Source of the DNA: Halorubrum distributum JCM 10118
GTDB lineage: Archaea > Halobacteriota > Halobacteria > Halobacteriales > Haloferacaceae
DNA length: 52,075 nt
Direction of reading: 5' to 3'
NCBI RefSeq assembly: GCF_000337335.1
Contig: NZ_AOJN01000056.1
Span: 1-52,075, forward strand
Shown here in pieces: positions 8,730 to 16,000 of this stretch. The stretch's first letter is position 1, and each line of letters begins with the position of its first letter. The position numbers and the translations under genes are program-made. Under the pieces are notes generated by a model, which made no database searches, was not told the origin of the DNA, and saw only the letters and a program-made list of their open reading frames with translations.

Positions 8730-9512
8730 CTACGCGTCGTTCGGCCGCTGTGCTTCCGCGTCTCCGCTCGCCGTGTACCCGTCGAGCGAGCAGGAGCCGT
8801 CCAGACAGCCGAGCCCCGCCGCCGTCTCGAAGACGGGGAGTCCGCAGTCGCACTCGTCGACGACGACGCCGGCCGGGAACGAGAAGGTGGTCTCGCAGTC
8901 GGGATAGTTCTCGCAGCCGAGGTAGACCCGGCCGGGCGCGGAGCGTACCCGGAGGTCGCCCTCGCAGTCCGGACAGTCCCACGCCCTGTCGAACCGGTCG
9001 CTGACGGCGTCCTCCATCGGGTCGCACGCGGGGTCGAGACAGAGGTGGAACGGCTCGCCGCGCTCGACGCGGATCTTCGGCAGCCCGCAGTCGTCGCAGG
9101 TCGCGTCCGTGACGCTCGCGCCGGCCGGGAGCCCCCACCGCGTCTCGCAGTCGAGACAGACCACGTCGCCCCGCGAACGCACGAGCGGCCCGCCGTCGTC
9201 CGGGCAGGTCCCGACCGGAACGCCCGCCTCGGTGACGGGAAGGGCGCGGCACGCGGTCGCCTCCTCGGCGACCACCCGGAGCCGCCGGGAACCGTCGCGG
9301 GCGGTGACTGTGAACCCGTCGCCGTCGCCCTCGACGACGACGCTCTCCGGCCGAGTGAGCCACGCGACGGGCTGGTAGCCGTCGGCGTCGTGGACGAGCG
9401 TCGTGTCGTCCGGCTTGATCAGGACGACGACCCGTCCGCGGTGGGTGCGGGTGCGGTCGCCGCGGTCGGTCACTACGCAGTCGCCGGCCAGCACGCGGAG
9501 TCGTTGCGGCAT
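8730..9512 (-). CDS. C4 zinc-ribbon protein with NucS-like N-terminal domain
   Basis: 260 residues from ATG 9512. The first 70 residues (GRVVVLIKPDDTTLVHDADG, then YQPVAWL) resemble the N-terminal DNA-binding half of haloarchaeal NucS/EndoMS. The nuclease domain of that enzyme is absent. The remainder is a chain of cysteine pairs: CPDDGG to CLDC, CDDC to CLDPAC, CPDC to CENYPDC, and CDCG to CLDGSC. YLGCENYPDCETTF is the signature of topoisomerase I C-terminal C4 zinc fingers, which bind single-stranded DNA. A DNA-binding or repair role is inferred. The open frame runs on to 9926, but that extension is translated repeat DNA, so I start at 9512. Confidence 0.86.
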   Translation of the reverse strand: MPQRLRVLAGDCVVTDRGDRTRTHRGRVVVLIKPDDTTLVHDADGYQPVAWLTRPESVVVEGDGDGFTVTARDGSRRLRVVAEEATACRALPVTEAGVPVGTCPDDGGPLVRSRGDVVCLDCETRWGLPAGASVTDATCDDCGLPKIRVERGEPFHLCLDPACDPMEDAVSDRFDRAWDCPDCEGDLRVRSAPGRVYLGCENYPDCETTFSFPAGVVVDECDCGLPVFETAAGLGCLDGSCSLDGYTASGDAEAQRPNDA

Positions 9513-10079
9513 GGGGCGGGTGGCCGCGGTATGGGTGAAAAGCGGTCGTTGCGGGGGTTTATGAGGGATACGTGGTGGGTGGCGGTGAGTACTGATGGTG
9601 GGACGATAGGGCGAATCGCCTGAGCGCTCCGATCGCTCATTTATAAATTGTTGACTGCGGATCGGCGGCGAACACCACCAAATCCCCAGCCACTCACTTA
9701 TAAACCATTGACTGCGGATCGGCGGCGAACACCGCCAAAGCCCCAGCCGGGAGGCGGGCGCACGCTCGCTGCGCTCCTCGTCACTCGCTCCGCTCGTTCC
9801 TGCGGTGCTTGCGTCGCCTGCGCCCGCCTCCCGGCTGCCCCTTTGAGTCCCGCCCCGAACCGCACAGCAACCGCACCTCACGCCTCCCCAGCCTCGTCGG
9901 TGGTCCTCCGCTTCGCTCCGGACCACCGACTCCCTCGCGCGTGCGACTCGCAGTCTGACGACTGCTCGTCGGCACGCGCCACCGCCTCGTTTATTTATAA
10001 GCTATCGACGCCACCGGCGTTGTTACTTAAATAGCTCGCTGACGACAGTTCGCAAAATCGGGTTCAGACGCCGGGAGAC
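9513..10079. repeat. Gene-free stretch with direct and inverted repeats
   Basis: About 560 bases with no convincing gene. Two copies of an approximately 51-base direct repeat start at 9641 and 9698; each begins ttataaa and continues ttgactgcggatcgg. A perfect 17-base inverted repeat follows: gccgggaggcgggcgca at 9746-9762 and its complement at 9819-9835. The loop is built of repeated CTCGCTGCGCTC/CTCGCTCCGCTC words. A second perfect 10-base inverted repeat has arms at 9897-9906 and 9920-9929. TATA-like tttataaat-type words occur at about 9640, 9697, 9992 and 10026 with no matching start codon. It looks like a dispersed intergenic repeat element, or possibly a structured RNA. Confidence 0.75.
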
Positions 10080-12422
10080 CTACTCCACGCGAACCGTCCG
10101 CGTCGCGGTGACCGGCAACAGCGGGAGGTCCGGGAAGACGACCTCGACGACGAACTCCAGCTCGTCGGCGTCGGGGGTGCCGAACACGCCGACGGGGACC
10201 GTCGCCTCGCCGTCGAGGTACGTCGTCGTCGCGGTCATCTCCACGTCGTTGACGGTGACGCGGAGCCCCGCGCGGGCGCTCCCGGAGACGGCGGTCACGG
10301 CGACCTCGCACATCTCGTTTTCGCCGACGGCGATGGCCTCGGGGAAGTCGCCCCAGTCGACGTCGATCCGGGGGCAGTCGCGCGCGGCCTCGACGATGCG
10401 CTCCGCGACGGAGCCGCTCATGCCGGCGTTTTCGAGCTCTTTCGCGCCGGCGTCGACGACGTCGGCGGGAGAGGTGAGGCCGGCGTCCGCGAGGCGCTCG
10501 GCGCGGCCGGAGCCGACCCCCTCGATCGCCGTGAGGGCGACCGCCTCGCGGGAGACGCCGTGCTCGACGCGCGCCTCGACGCGGCGGGCGAGGTTGGCGG
10601 CCCGGGGGCCGGCGAAGCGGTCGAGGAACTCCGCGAGCGCCGCGAGCAGGCGGAGCGCGTTCTGCCGGATCACCCACGCGTCCGAGCGGAGGTCCGAGGG
10701 GATCGAGTCGGCCATCCCCGCGAGCAGGATGGCGAACACCTTGCGGTGGCCGTCCTCCAAGTCGGTGTCGCGCCCGTCGAGAATTCGGTCGATCGCGTCC
10801 GACTCGGCCGAGCGCGCCGACACCGAGTCGAACTCGCCGGCGGACGCGACGGTCTCAAGTACGGAGTCGACCGTCAGCGTCTCGCGGTCCGCGAGGCGCC
10901 GGAAGCGGCGCGCGGTGTCGAGCCGGAGGTAGTACTTCGAGGCGAGTCGCCCCAGGCCCGTCGGTTCGATCGCGAGGTCGTCGTCCGCCGCGACGAACCC
11001 GTCGTCGACGAGCGATTCGAGGGTGTCGCGCACGCGGTCGCGGAGGGTCGGGAAGTCGTACGCTTCGGGCTCCGACTGCGCGCGGACGTAGTAGAAGGTG
11101 GTCTCCAGCCACGCCATCACGTCCTCCAACCCGCGGATCGTCCCCATCGCGATCTCGGCGTTGAGGTGCGACTCGAGGTCGGCGGCGAGCCGCGACTCGA
11201 TCTCCTTGCCGTCGCGCAGCAGCTTCCGGTACTTGTCGGCGTCCGCGCGGTCGCAGACCACCCAGCCGTACCCCACGTCGTCGTACTCCGGCCGGCCGGC
11301 GCGGCCGAGCATCTGGAGCACGTCGAGCGGCGAGATGTCGGTCTCGCCCTCCAGCGGGTCGTGGTACTTCGTGTCGCGGATGACGACGCAGCGCGCCGGG
11401 AGGTTCACTCCCCAAGCGAGCGTGGAGGTCGAGAAGAGGAACTTGATCTTCCCCTGCTTGAACCACTCCTCGACGCGGTCGCGGTCCTCTTTCCCGAGGC
11501 CGGCGTGGTGGAAGCCGACGCCGTCCGTGACCGACTGGCGGAGGGTGTCGTTGGTGAGCTCTTTCGCCTCGTTGTGGAAGTCGTAGTCGTCCCGGGAGTC
11601 GATCGGGATGTCGCGCTCGGTGATCTCGTCGCGCGCCTTCTTGGCCGCCTGGACCGTGTCCTGCCGCGAGGAGACGAACACCAAGGCCTGCCCGTCCTCG
11701 CGCACGTGCGGCTCGGCCAGGTCGAGCGCGCGGTAGAGCCGGCGGTACTTGTCGGCGAACGCGTTCGACCCGTGCGAGTACGTCTTCACGCCGGTCTCTA
11801 AGTCGACCGGGCGGTACTCGTCGCCGAAGGCGTACGTCGTCTCGGCGGGGGCGTCCAGCCACTCGGCGACGTCGTCGATGTTCGGCATCGTGGCCGACAG
11901 CGCGACGACGCGCGGGTCCTGAAGCCGGCGGAGCCGCGAGACGGTGACCTCCAGCACGGCGCCGCGCTTCTCGGAGTCGAGCAGGTGGACCTCGTCGATG
12001 ACGACGCAGTCCACGTCGGTGATGAAGGAGTAGCGCGCGGAGTCGTGCTTCCGCGTGGCGCTGTCCGCCTTCTCCGGGGTCGTCACCAGGACGTCCGCGC
12101 GCTCCGCGCGGCGGGGGTTGAGGTCGCGCTCGCCGGAGACGACGTAGACGGAGTAGCCCAGCTCCTCGAAGCGCTCCCACTCGCTCTCCTTCTCGTTGGT
12201 GAGCGCGCGCAGCGGCGCGATAAAGAGGGCGGTCCCGCCCGCCGCGAGCGTCTTACAGATGGCGAGCTCGGCGAGCGCCGTCTTCCCGGAGGCCGTCGGC
12301 GCCGAGGCGACCACGTTGTGGTCGGTCTCAAGAATGCCCGGCAGCGCCTCCCGTTGCATCCGGTTGAACTCGTCGAACCCGAAGGCGTCGGCGAACTCCG
12401 GCACCGCGTCCGCGACCTTCAC
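10080..12422 (-). CDS. Hel308-family superfamily 2 DNA helicase
   Basis: 780 residues from GTG 12422, a 3'-5' ATP-dependent DNA helicase of the Hel308/Ski2-like group. Motif I is APTASGKT with Lys47, motif II is DEVH (VVIDEVHLLDSEK), motif III is SATMP and motif VI is QMLGRAGRPEYDD. A winged-helix and ratchet region follows. A helix-hairpin-helix segment (IEGVGSGRAERLADAGL) sits near residue 640. An extra beta-rich C-terminal domain of about 95 residues is atypical of the classical Hel308a. It probably represents the second haloarchaeal paralogue, acting at stalled forks or in recombination. GTG 12422 was chosen because VKVADAVPEFADAF starts the conserved domain; the 26 upstream residues look non-conserved. 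Confidence 0.9.
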   Translation of the reverse strand: MKVADAVPEFADAFGFDEFNRMQREALPGILETDHNVVASAPTASGKTALAELAICKTLAAGGTALFIAPLRALTNEKESEWERFEELGYSVYVVSGERDLNPRRAERADVLVTTPEKADSATRKHDSARYSFITDVDCVVIDEVHLLDSEKRGAVLEVTVSRLRRLQDPRVVALSATMPNIDDVAEWLDAPAETTYAFGDEYRPVDLETGVKTYSHGSNAFADKYRRLYRALDLAEPHVREDGQALVFVSSRQDTVQAAKKARDEITERDIPIDSRDDYDFHNEAKELTNDTLRQSVTDGVGFHHAGLGKEDRDRVEEWFKQGKIKFLFSTSTLAWGVNLPARCVVIRDTKYHDPLEGETDISPLDVLQMLGRAGRPEYDDVGYGWVVCDRADADKYRKLLRDGKEIESRLAADLESHLNAEIAMGTIRGLEDVMAWLETTFYYVRAQSEPEAYDFPTLRDRVRDTLESLVDDGFVAADDDLAIEPTGLGRLASKYYLRLDTARRFRRLADRETLTVDSVLETVASAGEFDSVSARSAESDAIDRILDGRDTDLEDGHRKVFAILLAGMADSIPSDLRSDAWVIRQNALRLLAALAEFLDRFAGPRAANLARRVEARVEHGVSREAVALTAIEGVGSGRAERLADAGLTSPADVVDAGAKELENAGMSGSVAERIVEAARDCPRIDVDWGDFPEAIAVGENEMCEVAVTAVSGSARAGLRVTVNDVEMTATTTYLDGEATVPVGVFGTPDADELEFVVEVVFPDLPLLPVTATRTVRVE

Positions 12423-12624
12423 GGCACACCACACCCGTGCGCGAGTCGTCGGGAACCGCGGCTGTGTCGCATCGGATCGAGAGGGGGGCTTCGAGGGCAA
12501 AGGCGTTTCTCATGCGGGCGCGAGGCGAGTCGGACCGTCGGGCGGCGGGAGCGCGAGGCCACGGGGCGCCGACGCGGGGTCGCGGACCCACATCGTTTAG
12601 GTGACCGCGGTCGACCGCACGGGT

Positions 12625-12987
12625 ATGATCCCATCGTCGCCGGTCGTCGTCGGCATCGCCGTCGCGGTCGCGCTGCTCGCGCTGTTCGTGCTCGCCCGAC
12701 GGCTCCGCGGGCCGTCCGCCGACGCGCGCGAGTCGAAGCGCGCCCACGACGCGGCCCAGGAGCGCGACCCGCCGGTCGAGATCGGCGAGACCTACGAGTT
12801 CGGCGTCACGGAGCTCACCGACCACCACTCCGGCGAGGAGGTCGCGGTCGGGAAGGTCGAGGGGTTCGTCCTCTTCACCGAGGACATCCCGAGCGGGCTC
12901 GAACCGGGCGACGTGATCCGCGCGAAGGTGCTCTCCTTCAACGAGGGGCGCACCTCCGCCGACGCGACGTTCGTCGAACGGGCCTGA
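12625..12987 (+). CDS. Membrane-anchored TRAM-domain protein
   Basis: 120 residues. One N-terminal transmembrane helix (SSPVVVGIAVAVALLALFVL) is followed by a charged linker and a TRAM domain from about residue 50 (GETYEFGVTELTDHHSGEEV, then VEGFVLFTEDIP, and GDVIRAKVLSFNEGRTSADA). TRAM is an OB-like fold that binds RNA and is otherwise found in tRNA-modifying enzymes; free-standing TRAM proteins in archaea act as RNA chaperones. Tethering one to the membrane is a haloarchaeal variation of unknown purpose. ATG 12625 was preferred over the in-frame GTG at 12601 because it puts the hydrophobic helix directly at the N-terminus. It sits between the helicase (divergent) and mcm (same strand, about 90 bases). 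Confidence 0.85.
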   Translation: MIPSSPVVVGIAVAVALLALFVLARRLRGPSADARESKRAHDAAQERDPPVEIGETYEFGVTELTDHHSGEEVAVGKVEGFVLFTEDIPSGLEPGDVIRAKVLSFNEGRTSADATFVERA

Positions 12988-13079
12988 GTGCGGCCGGACC
13001 GCCGGCGCGAACCGGCGGCCGCGACCACGTCCGCTCCGAACCGGAGGTTCATACGTGATGCCGACGAAGTGGTGTCGCA

Positions 13080-16000
13080 ATGGCTCAGGCCGGCACCCAG
13101 GACCTCACGGAGCGGTTCATTCAGTTCTATCGCAACTACTATCGGGAGGAGATCGGGCAGCTCGCGCAGCGGTACCCCAACGAGCAGCGCTCGCTGTACG
13201 TCTCCTACGACGACCTCTTTCAGTTCGACCGCGACCTCGCCGAGGACTTCCTGAACAAGCCGGAGCAGATGCGCGAGTACGCCGAGGAGGCGCTGCGGCT
13301 CTACGACCTCCCCGCCGACGTCAGCCTCGGCCGCGCGCACGTCCGCATCGAGGACCTCCCCGAGAGCGTCGACATCCGCGGCATCCGCGTCCACGACGAC
13401 CACATCGGGAAGCTCGTCTCCATTCAGGGGATCGTCCGCAAGGCCACGGACGTCCGCCCCAAGGTCACCGAGGCCGCCTTCGAGTGCCAGCGCTGCGGCA
13501 CGATGACGTACATTCCCCAGAGCGACGGCGGCTTCCAGGAGCCCCACGAGTGCCAGGGCTGCGAGCGGCAGGGCCCCTTCCGCGTCAACTTCGACCAGTC
13601 CGAGTTCGTCGACTCCCAGAAGCTCCGCATCCAGGAGTCCCCTGAGGGACTCCGCGGCGGCGAGACCCCCCAGTCGATCGACGTCGACATCGTCGACGAC
13701 ATCACCGGGAAGGTGAGCCCGGGCGACCACGTCACCTGCGTCGGGGTCCTCCACATCGAGCAGGTCGAGCAGGGCAACGAGAAGTCCGCCATCTTCGATT
13801 TGTACATGGACGGCGTCTCCATCGCCATCGAGGACGAGGAGTTCGAGGACATGGACATCACCGAGGCGGACAAACGCGACATCATCGAGCTCTCCGAGCG
13901 CGACGACATCTACGAGGCGATGGTCGGCTCCATCGCGCCCGCCATCTACGGCTACGAGGAGGAGAAGCTCGCGATGATCCTCCAGCTGTTCTCCGGCGTC
14001 ACCAAGCACCTTCCCGACGGCTCGCGGATCCGCGGCGACCTTCACATGCTCCTGATCGGTGACCCCGGAACGGGTAAGTGTCAAAAATATGATACTGAGG
14101 TGACACTTGCTGACGGAACGGAACGGGCAATCGGGGATATAGTAGAGTCAAACCTCGAAGACCCGATAGAGGTCGACGACGGGGTATACGAACCGGTAGA
14201 TATCGGTGTTCAAACAGTAACCGAATCAGGGGCCGTCGAGACTGGGACCGCGACAAAAATCTGGAAACGAGAAGCGCCGGATAGGATGCACAGAATTTCG
14301 ATGGCATCGGGGCGCGAAGTAGAAGTAACACCGTCGCACCCGTTGTTCAAACAGTTGAACAGAGGATTGTCTCCCCGACGGGCAGATCAATTGGCGGAAG
14401 GAGACCTCATTGCGGTCCCCGGAAACATCGACGCGGATTGGGATGATTCGCTTGATGTTTCGTTCCAGCAGGTCGAAGCCTACAACGCGAATTCGTTCAC
14501 GCCGCCCACCCGAGTCGATCCCACTCTGGCTCGACTCCTCGGTTATATCATCGCAGAGGGCCACACCTATGTCTCGGGATCGAGTGCCGCTACCGAGGTT
14601 ACGAACGTCGACGAAGAGATACTGACGGACGTGGAGAACTGCTTCCGCGAGTTGGGCGTTCGGTGGTCCCGTCTAGAGAAATGGGATCATGAGACTGCCG
14701 AAATCGTCCGCTGTTCCTCGTTGGAGTTCGTCCGGTTCCTCAGAGAACTCGAACCGGCAATTCTCAAAAACTCTGAGAATCAACTCGTCCCCGATTGTCT
14801 CAAACGGGCGAGTCCGGAGAACAAGAAGGAATTCCTACAGGCGTACGTTGACAGCGAGGGGACAGTCTCACCCAAAGAACGCGAAATCACGGTTTTCTCG
14901 ATGAGTAGAGAACTGCTGACCGGAGTACAGACGTTACTCCTCGCGTTCGGGATCCAGAGCCATCTTCGGAAACGACACAACGACAGCCACCGACTGCGCA
15001 TCAGTGGACGGGATTTCGTCAAATACGTCGACGAAATTGGATTCGTTACCGATCGCAAAGCGACGGCCTCGAAAGCGTTCGACGACGTTCCAGAGAACAC
15101 AAACACGGATGTGATTCCGGGACTAAGTGACGATCTCCGGCAGATCCGCGAGGCGCTCGCGTTGTCACAGTTCGATATCGGAATGCCGCGTCCGACGTAT
15201 CAACACTACGAACGCGGCGACAGAAATCCGAGTAGAGCGAGTCTGAGAGCGGTTGTCGACACGTTCGAAACCCGCTTAGACTGGCTTCGGGAGAAGCGCG
15301 GAGAGCTGCTGGACGGTGACTGGCAGGCAGTCGAGACGCTACGAGAGGAACTGAACATCTCTCAGAAGGTACTCTCGGAGGGTATGGACGTCTCTCAAAC
15401 CGCGATCAGCTACTATGAGCGGAACGACGTCGCTCCCGACGGTGGACAGACCGCGGATGCAAAGGACGTGATTTTGGATCGTCTCGACGAGGCATTATCT
15501 GTCAGCCAAGACATCTCCGAACTCGATCGTCTGTGTGCGAACGACGTTCACTGGGACCGGATCGAGTCGATCGAATCGGTCGATCCGGATTACGAGTGGG
15601 TCTACGATCTCGAGGTCAGAGACACGCACACGTATCTCGGAAACGGCGTCGTCTCTCATAACTCCCAGATGATTTCGTATGTAGAAAACATCGCGCCCCG
15701 CTCGGTGTACACGTCCGGGAAAGGGTCGTCCGCGGCGGGGCTCACGGCCGCGGCCGTCCGCGACGACTTCGGCGACGGCCAACAGTGGTCGCTCGAAGCC
15801 GGCGCGCTCGTGCTGGCGGACAAGGGGATCGCCGCGGTCGACGAACTCGACAAGATGGACTGCGTAACGGGCGACACGCTGGTCTCACTCGCCGACGGGC
15901 GCGTCGAGCGCATCGACGAACTCGCGCGGGAGGCCGCCGAGGACGGCGACATTGAACAGCTCTCGAACGGTCGCCGCGTCCGCGACGTCGACCTCGACGT

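Noticed and set aside
9513-9926. N-terminal extension of the zinc-ribbon protein to 9926
   Set aside because: The extra 138 codons translate the direct and inverted repeats (with a visibly repeated peptide) and precede a good start at 9512.
12423-12500. 26 extra N-terminal residues on the Hel308-family helicase
   Set aside because: They are low-complexity and the conserved domain starts at the GTG at 12422.
14079-15662. Intein 1 as a group I intron or an IS insertion
   Set aside because: The reading frame is open across both junctions, and the Cys start, TPSH block and His-Asn end are those of an intein.
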